64,000 nucleotides of DNA from an uncultured Bacteroidales bacterium. GTDB lineage: Bacteria > Bacteroidota > Bacteroidia > Bacteroidales > UBA932. Where the stretch lies: assembly GCA_944326305.1 (NCBI GenBank), contig CALVDL010000009.1, forward strand, positions 33,400-97,399, written 5' to 3'. The position numbers and the translations under genes are program-made. Below, in pieces: positions 1 through 8,400 of the stretch. Under the pieces are notes generated by a model that saw nothing but the letters and a program-made list of their open reading frames with translations, was not told the DNA's origin and searched no databases. Numbering within the stretch: position 1 is the stretch's first letter; each line of letters starts with the position of its first letter.

Positions 1-1020
1 GACATCCGTGTCCGGTATCTGGTTGTAAAGCAGTGTGTTGATTCTTTTATATACTCCGGTATTCGCAGTGTAGGATACTGATCCGAACGAGCATAGGTGC
101 GATGGCCAGCTTGGATATCCGCCGTTTCCGGTGATGTTGTCCGGTTCGATGAGTATTCCCCACATCCAGTTGTGGTCTGTAATCCTGCAGAATGCCGGCG
201 TTGACACTTCAGCTATGCTGTAAGGGGTATATCCGGCAAGCGCTTTTTCCGCATCAGCCGCGGCTTCCGCATACATGCCCATATAAAGATAGGCGCGGGC
301 CCTCAATCCGTAGGCTACCTGCTGGTCTATCTTGGACTTGTCTGTCCCCCTGTCGAAGCCTTCCAGCAACGCAATGGCGTCGGTAAGGTCTGTAATTATC
401 TGTGTATAGACCTGCCCGACCGTAGCCCTGCCGTTGTTTGCATAGTCAGGGGTATCTTCAGTTACGATAGGCACGCATGGTGAATCCTTGTGTGTCTGGT
501 AGCTGAACTGGAAATACGGGGCAAGTGCCAGATAGTCGAATGCCCTGATGGCCTTGGCCTGTCCGGCGAAATACCTCAGTTCTCCTGTAGCTGTTTCCAG
601 ATCGATTGAGGCAAGCACGTCATTTGCCAGTTTGAGCTGGTTGTACGGCACTGCATAGCGCTGGTAGGCTATGATGTAGTTTACCTGCCTGTCGGTATAG
701 TCGCTACTCGGAGAGAACCAATGGTAGCTGCTGTTGTCGCATACCATGTCTGGGCCGTTCAGGTCCTGGGAAAGGCACAGCGACGGATAGCCGTAGTCGC
801 AGTCCGCAGCCTGGCTCCCTGTTACGGAATATTGCTGGCATGCATAGGTATATACTCCCGCCAGATCGGCGGACACCCTGTCAGGAATCGCCTCGTTTGT
901 GCCCACCACCTGATCCTGGGTAACTACGGACCCTTCCGGAACCATTTCATCCATTGCCGAGCAGGAGATCAATGCCAGGCATGTGAGTGTCAAAGCATAG
1001 TATTTATTGTTCGTATTCAT
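1..1020 (-). CDS. SusD-like nutrient-binding lipoprotein (SusD1), 3' end outside window
   Basis: SusD/RagB-family surface lipoprotein, expected to cap the SusC1 channel and bind its ligand. About 340 residues are visible; the C-terminus lies beyond base 1. The start MNTNNKYYALTLTCLALISC gives a hydrophobic leader ending in a lipobox-like LISC. TPR-like helical sequence follows, for example QVAYGLRARAYLYMGMYAEA, and the segment DSPCVPIVTEDTPDYANN is typical of SusD. It begins 13 bases after the susC1 stop, so the two are one operon. If the invertible promoter model is right, its expression flips with susC1. The ligand cannot be inferred from this fragment. Confidence 0.9.
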   Translation of the reverse strand, partial: MNTNNKYYALTLTCLALISCSAMDEMVPEGSVVTQDQVVGTNEAIPDRVSADLAGVYTYACQQYSVTGSQAADCDYGYPSLCLSQDLNGPDMVCDNSSYHWFSPSSDYTDRQVNYIIAYQRYAVPYNQLKLANDVLASIDLETATGELRYFAGQAKAIRAFDYLALAPYFQFSYQTHKDSPCVPIVTEDTPDYANNGRATVGQVYTQIITDLTDAIALLEGFDRGTDKSKIDQQVAYGLRARAYLYMGMYAEAAADAEKALAGYTPYSIAEVSTPAFCRITDHNWMWGILIEPDNITGNGGYPSWPSHLCSFGSVSYTANTGVYKRINTLLYNQIPDTDV

Positions 1021-1033
1021 TTCTTCATTCCAT

Positions 1034-4000
1034 TTAGAAAGTTAAAGTTATACCCCCGGAAATGTTTCTCATCGCCGTATAGGTGTAGTTGCCGGAAGTA
1101 GTGGAGCTTCCTGAACCGAGATACATCCTCGGGTCAAGTCCTTTCCTTGCGGAGAATACGTGGAGATTATCTCCTGTCACGTATATCCTCAGACCGGCGA
1201 TCCGGGCTTTTTTCGTCCATTTGGCAGGGAATGTGTATCCTAAGGTCACATTGTTGACACTCAGATAATTCGAACTTACAAGGAAACGGTCCGAATCTTT
1301 CTGGTTAAGGTCGTCCCCTGCGTTGAGCCGGGGGATATCACTATCAGGATTGGCCGGAGACCATGCGTCAAGTATGTCTTTCGACCAGCCCGTTCCTGCA
1401 GTATTCGCGGAACCTGTGTGCATCAATGCCTGGTAAGTACCGTCATAGACACGTCCTCCGAGCTGGTATGAGAACTGTACGGAGAAGTCGAAGCCATACA
1501 GGTTCAGCGATGTTCCGAATCCTCCATATACTTTGGCAAGAGTACTTCCGCAGTCTGCCTGCATGGCGGCATTGTAGTCGGTCGTTGTCGACCAGTCTCC
1601 GTTGTCCGGATCCACATAGTAGAGGGATTCTCCGGTAGTCTTGTCTACTCCGGCATATTTGCGCAAGTATGACTGGTAAAGAGATCCTCCGATCTTATAG
1701 ATGTTGGAACTTCCCTTGATGCCGTTTTCCTTTACTCCGTCGTCAAGATCCGTGATCTTGTTCCTGTAATGGGTCAGGTTGAAATTGATGCCCCATTCAA
1801 CGTTCTTCGTGCGGATAATCGCGCCGTAGAGGTCAAGTTCGACTCCACTGTTGACTATAGAGCCCACATTTGTAGGGATATACCCGGTCACGATTCCGGA
1901 AGAAAGAGGTACAGGCTGGTTGTAGAGCAGGTCCACTGTTTTCCTGTTGAAATATTCGATCGTACCGGAAAGCCTGTTTTTGAACATTTCGAAGTCGAAT
2001 CCGGTATTGAAAGAATATGATGTCTCCCATGTAAGATCTTTATTCCCCTTATACGACATGGTTTTCGAATATTCTCCCGTCGTCTCGCTGTAGGTGACTC
2101 CGTACTGGTCGAGGTATGCATAGTAATTGTTCACATTGTCATTACCCTGCACGCCCCAGCTTGCCTTGAATTTCAGCATGTCGAGCCAGTTGCCTGTCCC
2201 GTTCATGAAGTTCTCGGCGGAAATGAGCCATGCCGCCCCTACGCTGCCGAAGTCGCCCCACCTGTGGTCCGGATGGAATCTTGATGATGCATCCCTTCTG
2301 TAAGATGCACTGAGGAAATATTTCTCTGCATAGTTATACTGTACCCTGCTCAGAATGCCTTCTGTCATATAATTGTGGGTGTATGAACTTACCTGTTTCT
2401 GGGTTGTCCCGCCTGCATTCCCTAGTTCTCCGACGAACGGGTCGTAAAGATGGTCGTTCGATCCGGCAATATCCTGAATCTTGAGCCGGTACTGTTCATA
2501 TCCGGCAAGGATTTCAAGATTATGTTTTTCGGCGAACGTGGCTTTGTAGTTTGCAAGATACTGCGCATTCAGTCCTGATACGCGGTAGTGTCTTGCATAA
2601 GCCGAACCGTCTGTCGTTTCATTGCTTCCGCCCCAACGGCTGTACAGTGCGTTGACTCTGTCGTTCGATTCGGACATGGAATAATTGACAGATAAAGTAA
2701 GGCCTTTTACAGGAGTGATATGGGCATACCACTGTCCGTTGAAAGTCGTATTTATATCGTTGTATCTGTCATTGTCTATACTTGCTCCTGGACGGGCGTT
2801 GCCCATGAAAGGACGCTGTGCATTTGTAGTGTTCGCTCCATTGTCGTAGAGTGGAGTGCCGGTAGCGGTCTCATATTGTATATTGCCTTCAGCATCGCGG
2901 ACATACATAGGGTATATAGGAGCAATGAGGTTGGCCATATAGAAAAGGTTTCCGCTTGATCCCCAGTCTGTCGAACCGTTCTGGCGGGACGTTGACTGGC
3001 TGTAGCTCATATTGGTGCCGACTCTCAGCCATTTCTTTGCCTGATAATCAACCTTGCCTCTTCCAGAGTAGCGCGTGAAACCGGAATTGTTTATGATACC
3101 GTTATCATCGAGGTAGCCGAAACTTGCATAATAGCTCAGCCGTTCGCTGGATCCGGAAACCGTGACATTGTATTCCTGGCGAAGGTTGCCTTTGCCGAAA
3201 ATCTCGTCATACCAGTCATCGGAAGTATAATAGAACTCACCGTCGCTGTAGCCGAGTGTTGCATTCGGGTTCAGTTTGAAGTTCGTTCCGATAAGTTTCT
3301 GTCCGTCCGGAACAGTATATATCAGGTATCCGAGACCACCGTTTGCCGCGTCAAGAAGGACTCTGTCGGCATACGCATACGCATCTGCTGCAGAAGCTCC
3401 GCTCTGAGCCTGCGAATTGTACAGGGATGTGTACATCAGTTCGTAATACTGGGCCGGATCGGTAATTACATCATAGTTTGGAATAGCCCTCTTGTTGGAA
3501 CCCCATTTTGCGTCCACAGTTACGATCGCATCGGCTGATTTGCCGCGCTTGGTGTTTATAAGCACGACTCCGTTCGCTCCGCGTGCTCCATAAATCGCGT
3601 TGGCCGCCGCATCCTTCAGCACAGTCATGGACTCGATATCCGCAGGATTGATACTTGATATGCTTCCGTCATAAGGGACTCCGTCCAATATGTACAGCGG
3701 CGCATTGCTGGCGCTCATTGAACCGATACCCCTGATGCGGATAGTGGCGTCTGATCCCGGTGCACCGTTGCTGCTGATAATCTGTACGCCTGACACCTGC
3801 CCTGCAAGGGCGTTCGAGATATTCGACACGACCCTGTCCTTGAGCTTTTCCTCGTTGACCAAAGAGGCGGAACCTGTAAATGCCGACTTTTTCGCTGTTC
3901 CGTACGCGACGATTATCGTCTCGTCGAGCATTTCCGAATCAGGATGCAGGCTGACATTGATGGCAGAGCGGCCTCCGACTTCGATTTCCTGGTCCTGGTA

Positions 4001-4234
4001 ACCGATAGATGAAAAGATGAGCACGGCGTCGCTATTTACAAGGATAGAGTAATTTCCGTCAGCATCAGTACTTCCTCCATCCAGTGTGCCTTTGATCTGG
4101 ATCGACGCGAACGGCACTGGCTCTCCGGTAGAGGAGTCGGTAACCACTCCGCTGACCGTGACATCCTGGGCGAATGCGCCTGCGGATGCGAGCAGCACCA
4201 TCATTGCCGTGAAAAACAACTTTACTTTTTTCAT
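1034..4234 (-). CDS. SusC-like TonB-dependent outer-membrane transporter (SusC1)
   Basis: TonB-dependent transporter of the SusC/RagA family, about 1066 residues, importing a ligand across the outer membrane with SusD1. Domains in order: signal peptide (MKKVKLFFTAMMVLLAS onward, ending AFAQ), carboxypeptidase-regulatory-like domain around residues 25-110, plug domain with SGVQIISSNGAPGSDATIR and YILDGVP, then the barrel ending GGITLTF. No STN domain precedes the regulatory domain, so FecR-type signalling is not expected. I chose the start at 4234 because the signal peptide begins there; an in-frame ATG 13 codons upstream lies in the leader. The first 44 coding bases belong to a 142-bp inverted repeat shared with susC2. 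The body has diverged from SusC2, so the ligands probably differ. Confidence 0.95.
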   Translation of the reverse strand: MKKVKLFFTAMMVLLASAGAFAQDVTVSGVVTDSSTGEPVPFASIQIKGTLDGGSTDADGNYSILVNSDAVLIFSSIGYQDQEIEVGGRSAINVSLHPDSEMLDETIIVAYGTAKKSAFTGSASLVNEEKLKDRVVSNISNALAGQVSGVQIISSNGAPGSDATIRIRGIGSMSASNAPLYILDGVPYDGSISSINPADIESMTVLKDAAANAIYGARGANGVVLINTKRGKSADAIVTVDAKWGSNKRAIPNYDVITDPAQYYELMYTSLYNSQAQSGASAADAYAYADRVLLDAANGGLGYLIYTVPDGQKLIGTNFKLNPNATLGYSDGEFYYTSDDWYDEIFGKGNLRQEYNVTVSGSSERLSYYASFGYLDDNGIINNSGFTRYSGRGKVDYQAKKWLRVGTNMSYSQSTSRQNGSTDWGSSGNLFYMANLIAPIYPMYVRDAEGNIQYETATGTPLYDNGANTTNAQRPFMGNARPGASIDNDRYNDINTTFNGQWYAHITPVKGLTLSVNYSMSESNDRVNALYSRWGGSNETTDGSAYARHYRVSGLNAQYLANYKATFAEKHNLEILAGYEQYRLKIQDIAGSNDHLYDPFVGELGNAGGTTQKQVSSYTHNYMTEGILSRVQYNYAEKYFLSASYRRDASSRFHPDHRWGDFGSVGAAWLISAENFMNGTGNWLDMLKFKASWGVQGNDNVNNYYAYLDQYGVTYSETTGEYSKTMSYKGNKDLTWETSYSFNTGFDFEMFKNRLSGTIEYFNRKTVDLLYNQPVPLSSGIVTGYIPTNVGSIVNSGVELDLYGAIIRTKNVEWGINFNLTHYRNKITDLDDGVKENGIKGSSNIYKIGGSLYQSYLRKYAGVDKTTGESLYYVDPDNGDWSTTTDYNAAMQADCGSTLAKVYGGFGTSLNLYGFDFSVQFSYQLGGRVYDGTYQALMHTGSANTAGTGWSKDILDAWSPANPDSDIPRLNAGDDLNQKDSDRFLVSSNYLSVNNVTLGYTFPAKWTKKARIAGLRIYVTGDNLHVFSARKGLDPRMYLGSGSSTTSGNYTYTAMRNISGGITLTF

Positions 4235-4332
4235 AAGCAAAATGAACTTAGTTAAACATAAATATTGATACACGTAATCTTCAGCAAAAGGTGCGATAAA
4301 AACTGCACTTTTTAAGGGGCGTTTTTCAGGGC
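4191..4332. repeat. Left 142-bp inverted repeat (susC1 leader and signal-peptide start)
   Basis: Read on the minus strand, this stretch matches 9867-10008 on the plus strand at 141 of 142 bases; the one difference lies in the run after GTGCAGTTTTTA (T here, C there). It spans about 98 bases of leader and the first 44 bases of the susC1 coding region. Identity stops sharply at both ends, which suits a recombination boundary better than shared ancestry of two otherwise divergent genes. It contains a small imperfect dyad, GATTACGTGTATC (4267-4279 read in reverse), a tentative crossover site. Confidence 0.93.
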
Positions 4333-4626
4333 AAACAATTTATAATTTATAAGTGCATATGTTTGCCGATATGATAAAAATACTAGTGTTCTAACATAAC
4401 CCGATTCAAAGTTAGGAATAGATTTTTGGAATTCCAAACACCATTAAAATGCATTGAGATATAGATTTACGATTAATAATACCATTATTTTTGACTTTTG
4501 GGGTATTTTTCTTTTGCAGAAATTTTAAAATGTAATAAATGCATTGTTGAATTAAGACAAATTATAATTTTCAACAAATGTAGCATTAATGTTAATTTAA
4601 TTTCTTACACTATTTAAGTGAATCCA
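4333..4626. other. AT-rich intergenic leader between invertase and left repeat
   Basis: This is 294 bases without a gene. It holds the susC1-directed promoter (4407-4438) and is markedly AT-rich. I see no convincing terminator after the invertase stop, only a weak CACTTAAATAGTG dyad near 4607-4619. The word AATGCATT occurs twice (about 4448 and 4538), possibly by chance. Confidence 0.5.
4407..4438 (-). promoter_or_regulatory. Consensus Bacteroidetes promoter facing susC1, inside the invertible segment
   Basis: On the minus strand TTTG (4435-4438) is followed by exactly 20 bases and then TAACTTTG (4407-4414), a perfect match to the -33 TTTG / -7 TAnnTTTG consensus with allowed spacing. Transcription would start near 4400, giving a leader of about 165 bases before susC1. 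The promoter lies 75 bases inside the left repeat, so inversion would place it in front of susC2. There is no TTTG at all on the plus strand between 9672 and 9866. Confidence 0.75.
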
Positions 4627-5268
4627 TCAATCATGCTTGGAGGAATGTCTGTCAGTATAAGATTCTGCATTATTTAATATGTTATTATTTAAATAATTAC
4701 GTAGGGTATTCCGATGGATTTTATATTGCTTAGCAATTTTAACGAGAGGAACGCCATCGCTTATTTTTTTATTGATTGTATCCCAGTATTTATACGTATT
4801 TTCTTTCTTTTTTGACTTTCCGGGCGGTCTTCCGAGCCTTATACCGGAGGCTTTTTTCAGTGCCAGGGCCTCTTTTGTACGCTGGGAAATCAGGTTCCGC
4901 TCTATCTCTGCGGCAAGGGCAAAGGCGAAGGCGATTATTTTTGAATTGATGTTGTCAGACAGGTCGAAATTGTCCTTTATCGAATGGATATATATCCCTT
5001 TGGCGGAGCATGTGTTCAGGATTGACATCACCATGAGCATGTTCCTTCCGAGACGGGAGAGCTCTGTGCAGATGAGCCTGTCACCCGGATGCATTTTCTT
5101 GATAATCTTGCCGAGAGTCCTTTTTTCTACTTTTACGGTTCCGGAGATGGACTCCTTGACCCAGTGGTCGACCGAAAGGCCGTTGGCAGAACAGTAGTTC
5201 TGGATTTCGAAGTGCTGGCTTCCATAGTTCTGCAGTTCCGTGCTGACACGGATGTAGGCGTAAATCAT
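4627..5268 (-). CDS. Mpi-like serine DNA invertase
   Basis: Small serine recombinase of the resolvase/invertase family, 213 residues, very like the B. fragilis multiple promoter invertase Mpi. It would synapse two inverted sites and flip the DNA between them. The N-terminus MIYAYIRVST holds Arg7 and nucleophile Ser9; LSRLGRN holds Arg72 and Arg75; the long E-helix region (AFAFALAAEIERNLISQRT) and GIRLGRPPG linker follow; the C-terminal helix-turn-helix ends near IHRNTLRNYL. The reading frame is open much further upstream, but that part is antisense to the sulfatase; homology begins at 5268. It is transcribed towards susC1 with no strong terminator between, so read-through into susC1 is possible. 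It is more AT-rich than the core genes. Confidence 0.93.
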   Translation of the reverse strand: MIYAYIRVSTELQNYGSQHFEIQNYCSANGLSVDHWVKESISGTVKVEKRTLGKIIKKMHPGDRLICTELSRLGRNMLMVMSILNTCSAKGIYIHSIKDNFDLSDNINSKIIAFAFALAAEIERNLISQRTKEALALKKASGIRLGRPPGKSKKKENTYKYWDTINKKISDGVPLVKIAKQYKIHRNTLRNYLNNNILNNAESYTDRHSSKHD

Positions 5269-5286
5269 AATCTGATAAGGTTTAAA

Positions 5287-5319
5287 TTTGGATTGTTTTT
5301 GAAATATTCCTTTAATTTG
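5287..5319 (+). promoter_or_regulatory. Likely promoter of the sulfatase gene
   Basis: TTTG (5287-5290), a 21-base spacer and TTAATTTG (5312-5319) match the Bacteroidetes consensus at all but one base of the -7 element. The sulfatase ATG is 58 bases further on. The invertase is divergent from this point; I found no consensus element for it in this interval. Confidence 0.5.
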
Positions 5320-5377
5320 TAAAAATTTTGGAGTCCGGACCGGCTTCTGCCGTCTGATGGCATGAATTAACCTTATC

Positions 5378-6484
5378 ATGAATAATATCAAGAAATTAGG
5401 CATGGCTACAGCATTGCTGTCACCTGTGCTCCTGTCTGCGGCGGACAAGGAGCGTCCTAATCTCGTATTCGTCTTTGCTGACCAGATGAGGGCCGATGTA
5501 CTCGGATATGCCGGCGATACGAAAGCCATCACCCCCAATATCGACAATTTCGCGCATGATGCGATGAATTTTTCCAGTGCGCTGTCCGTGAGCCCGGTAT
5601 CCGCGCCGTACAGGTCGAGCCTGTTTACCGGGAAATACATCAGCTCGACGGGGATGGTCATAAATGAAATCAATATGAACCCGAACCACAGGACGTTGGC
5701 CAATGTGTTGAATGACAACGGGTACAACTGCGGCTATATTGGGAAGATGCACCTCAATGACACCCATACGCGCCCGATCAAAAAAGGACCGGAGAGGATG
5801 GGATTCGACCACTATTGGGCTGGATATTCATTCAACCATATGAGCTACAATGCTTTCTATTACACGGATGATGAAAACGGGCAGGAAGTGAAAGTGAGCC
5901 TCAAAGGAAAATACGGACCGGAGGAGTTCACTACGCTTGCATGCGACTATATGGAGAGGGCCTCGAAGGAGGACAAGCCTTTCGCCATGTTCCTTTCATG
6001 GAACCCGCCGCATGACCCGTGGAAACAGGGCAATACGGACCCTGACTGCTATGCCAGGTTCAAGGATACGGAATTCAGCCTCCCGGAGAACTTCAAGGAG
6101 GCCCCTGACCCTTATATGGACAGGTACAGCCAGGAGTTTTTCGACGGGCATACAGCGTGGAAGGACGGCTTCGAATGGAGGGCTGTCAGAGACCACAAGT
6201 TCCTGTACGCCAAGTATCTCAGAGACGGGAAGGAAGTACTTTTCGACCTGAAGAAGGATCCGGGGCAGATGAATGACGTGGCCGGAAATCCGAAATACAG
6301 AAGGACGCTCGAGTCATACAGGGACAGGATGAACTTGAAAATGGCGGAACTCAATGACGAATTCAAGCCTTGCACCTGGTACCGCGACCACTGGATTTAC
6401 AAGGGGTTCAGCATCAAGGAGGCGGCCCACGGCGAGTTCGGGCCGCTGCCTCCTATGGAACCTATGAGGGGACAGAAGAAATAG
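5378..6484 (+). CDS. S1-family sulfatase with an in-frame internal deletion (probably inactive)
   Basis: Reads as a sulfatase that would remove sulfate esters from glycans in the periplasm. There is a signal peptide (MNNIKKLGMATALLSPVLLS), metal-ligand start FADQ (Asp35, Gln36) and the serine-type maturation motif S75-A-P-Y-R79, which needs an anaerobic sulfatase-maturating enzyme. At 368 residues it is about 100-130 short of the family. The middle section, which should contain the second metal-binding DHG motif, is missing: sequence jumps from DPYMDRYSQEFFDG to HTAWKDGFEWRAVRD, normally far apart. The frame is kept, so this is a clean deletion near 6140-6155. Without those ligands catalysis is unlikely. 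It may be a decaying cargo gene. Confidence 0.85.
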   Translation: MNNIKKLGMATALLSPVLLSAADKERPNLVFVFADQMRADVLGYAGDTKAITPNIDNFAHDAMNFSSALSVSPVSAPYRSSLFTGKYISSTGMVINEINMNPNHRTLANVLNDNGYNCGYIGKMHLNDTHTRPIKKGPERMGFDHYWAGYSFNHMSYNAFYYTDDENGQEVKVSLKGKYGPEEFTTLACDYMERASKEDKPFAMFLSWNPPHDPWKQGNTDPDCYARFKDTEFSLPENFKEAPDPYMDRYSQEFFDGHTAWKDGFEWRAVRDHKFLYAKYLRDGKEVLFDLKKDPGQMNDVAGNPKYRRTLESYRDRMNLKMAELNDEFKPCTWYRDHWIYKGFSIKEAAHGEFGPLPPMEPMRGQKK

Positions 6485-6529
6485 ACGATGAAGGGCATCC
6501 GGGAGGTCCCGGACGGCAATCAGAATGAA

Positions 6530-6555
6530 GGCGCTCCGAAAGGGGTGCCTTTTTT
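6530..6555 (+). terminator. Rho-independent terminator after the sulfatase
   Basis: GGCGCTCC (6530-6537), a GAAA loop and GGGGTGCC (6542-6549) form an 8-bp stem with two G-U pairs, followed by six T. It lies 45 bases after the sulfatase stop. Confidence 0.7.
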
Positions 6556-6612
6556 ATTGCCCAATTATTTCGCCATTCCAGACATTACAATGCACGGGGA
6601 CTATGAATCCAA

Positions 6613-6665
6613 TATCTTTGGCAGTTCCGATGGAGGGAGGGGCTTGAGCCTCTCCCGGTTTTTTA
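6613..6665 (+). ncRNA. Very short -7 element plus terminator unit
   Basis: A perfect -7 element TATCTTTG (6613-6620) is followed within 15 bases by a hairpin GGGAGGGGC/GCCTCTCCC (6635-6656) and a T run (6659-6664). There is no TTTG at -33. Either this is a second terminator of the sulfatase unit or a tiny RNA of about 40 bases. Apart from this and the terminator at 6530-6555, I see nothing in 6485-6806. Confidence 0.25.
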
Positions 6666-6806
6666 TCCCGGAATATTTCGGATGTATGCTGGGCAGAAAA
6701 GATTGAATGGCATTTATTTTCTGTTAAGAGAAAAAATCCGTTAATTTGTAAAGATATATGCCCGGTCATGGACCGGGAGGGAAGACAACGGAGACACACA
6801 GAGGCA

Positions 6807-8369
6807 ATGGGACAGGAACGCAGGCTATACCCGATAGGGGTGCAGACATTCGAGAAAATAAGGAGCGGCAGCTATCTTTACATAGACAAGACGGAGCTGA
6901 TCCACGAACTCGTCATGAACGGGACAGTCTATTTTCTGAGCCGCCCGCGGAGGTTCGGGAAGAGCCTCCTGGTGACGACCCTGGAGGCGTACTTCAGCGG
7001 GAGGAGGGATCTGTTCCGGGGGCTTGCGATGGAGAGGCTTGAAGAGGAGTGGGCTGAGTATCCTGTTCTGCATTTCGACTTCAGCGGGACGAAGTACTTC
7101 AGCGAGGCGGATCTGGACGAGCAGCTTGACCTGATGCTTTCCCGCATGGAGAGGGTCTACGGGAGTGACAGCGGGGAGGTTTCGTATGCGGGCAGGCTTT
7201 CCGGGATCATCCGGCGGGCTTACGTGAAGACGGGGCGCCAGGTCGTGTTCCTGGTGGACGAGTACGACGCCCCTCTGCTGGACAGCACCGGAGACGCCGG
7301 TCTTCAGGAGAAGCTGCGGAACAGGCTCAGGAGCTTCTACAGCGTGGTGAAGATGAGCGACGCGATGCTGCGGTTCGTGTTCATCACTGGGATAAGCAAG
7401 TTCAGCCAGATGAGCATCTTCAGCGAGCTGAACAGCCTGCAGAACATCAGCATGAAGGACCGTTTCAGTGCCATCTGCGGGATCACGCAGCGTGAGGTTG
7501 AGGAGCAGCTGAGGCCGGATGTGGAGGCCCTAGCACAGAAGAACGGGGAGAGCTACGCTGAGGCGATGGCGCATCTGCGCAGGATGTACGACGGGTACCA
7601 TTTCAGCCCGGAGTGCGAGGACATATACAACCCCTTCAGCCTGCTCAACGCCCTGAACGACCGGCGCTACGGCAAATACTGGTTCGCCTCGGGGACACCT
7701 ACCTTCCTGATAGAGATGCTCCGCAGGTACAATTTCGACATCGAGAGCCTCGACGGCACCGTCCTGCGTGCCGAGGGCTTCGACGTTCCCACAGAGTCCA
7801 TCACGGATCCCGTGCCGGTGCTTTACCAGAGCGGATATCTGACTATCAAAGAGTACAATTTCGCCGGTGATCTCTATACCCTTGCGTACCCCAACGATGA
7901 AGTCCGTCTGGGATTCATCAACTCCCTTATCCCGGCCTACCTGCCGGACCCGTATTACAAGAAGGATTCGTTCATATATAGCTTCACCGAGTCCCTCCGC
8001 AGAGGGGATATAGGCAGTTGCATGCAGCAGCTGACGGCCTTCTTCGCCTCCATCCCGTACGACCTGGAGAACAGGACGGAGAAGCACTACCACACCATCT
8101 TCTACCTCCTGTTCTCCATGATGGGCCTGTACGTGGAGAGCGAGGTGAAGAGCGCGGCCGGCCGGGCTGACATCGTGCTCAAGACGGCGACGCACATCTA
8201 CGTGTTCGAGCTGAAGGTGGACGGCAGCGCCGATGAGGCCCTCCGCCAGATCGACAGCAGGGGCTACCTGGTCCCGTACACCGCCGACGGGAGGAAGCTC
8301 GTCAAGGTGGGGGTCAACTTCGACTCCGCCACACGCACCGTCAGCGAATGGAAGGCGGTGGAGGGATAG
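6807..8369 (+). CDS. AAA-ATPase-like protein with C-terminal PD-(D/E)XK nuclease-like domain
   Basis: A 520-residue protein of the large Bacteroidetes AAA-ATPase_like/PDDEXK_9 family. The cellular role of this family is not established. N-terminal ATPase region: FEKIR.GSYLYIDKTELI, then Walker A RPRRFGKS, and VFLVDEYDAPL as Walker B. The C-terminal part has ADIVL and VFELK about ten residues apart, the D...ExK core of a PD-(D/E)XK nuclease fold. Start at 6807 (MGQERRLYPIG) fits the family; an ATG 13 codons upstream is also in frame. It is noticeably GC-rich at third positions compared with the invertase. It converges on the DUF4143 ATPase gene 31 bases away. It sits inside the invertible segment and may be passenger or regulator. 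Confidence 0.85.
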   Translation: MGQERRLYPIGVQTFEKIRSGSYLYIDKTELIHELVMNGTVYFLSRPRRFGKSLLVTTLEAYFSGRRDLFRGLAMERLEEEWAEYPVLHFDFSGTKYFSEADLDEQLDLMLSRMERVYGSDSGEVSYAGRLSGIIRRAYVKTGRQVVFLVDEYDAPLLDSTGDAGLQEKLRNRLRSFYSVVKMSDAMLRFVFITGISKFSQMSIFSELNSLQNISMKDRFSAICGITQREVEEQLRPDVEALAQKNGESYAEAMAHLRRMYDGYHFSPECEDIYNPFSLLNALNDRRYGKYWFASGTPTFLIEMLRRYNFDIESLDGTVLRAEGFDVPTESITDPVPVLYQSGYLTIKEYNFAGDLYTLAYPNDEVRLGFINSLIPAYLPDPYYKKDSFIYSFTESLRRGDIGSCMQQLTAFFASIPYDLENRTEKHYHTIFYLLFSMMGLYVESEVKSAAGRADIVLKTATHIYVFELKVDGSADEALRQIDSRGYLVPYTADGRKLVKVGVNFDSATRTVSEWKAVEG

Positions 8370-8400
8370 GACTGTCCCCGGCAGAGATACGGATCGGAGA

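Noticed and set aside
721..1101. Rightward frames inside the SusD1 and SusC1 genes
   Set aside because: They are mirror frames of clearly recognised genes on the other strand.
4235..4273. Thirteen extra N-terminal codons for SusC1 (and 9926-9964 for SusC2)
   Set aside because: The extension lies in the repeat leader, and the signal peptide starts at the inner ATG in both genes.
4627..5268. Serine recombinase as part of a transposon or integrative element
   Set aside because: No transposase, integrase, mobilisation genes or target duplications are visible; sequence and inverted repeats fit an Mpi-type invertase.
5269..5727. N-terminal extension of the invertase reading frame by about 150 codons
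   Set aside because: It is antisense to the sulfatase and its sequence has no family resemblance; invertase homology starts with MIYAYIRVS at 5268.
6400..6484. HGE in the sulfatase tail as the missing metal motif
   Set aside because: AHGEFG is near the C-terminus, without the preceding Asp and far from the usual site, so it does not replace the deleted DHG region.
7530..8195. 221-codon leftward frame inside the first ATPase gene
   Set aside because: It is a shadow of a GC-rich gene; the plus-strand protein carries the Walker and PD-(D/E)XK motifs.
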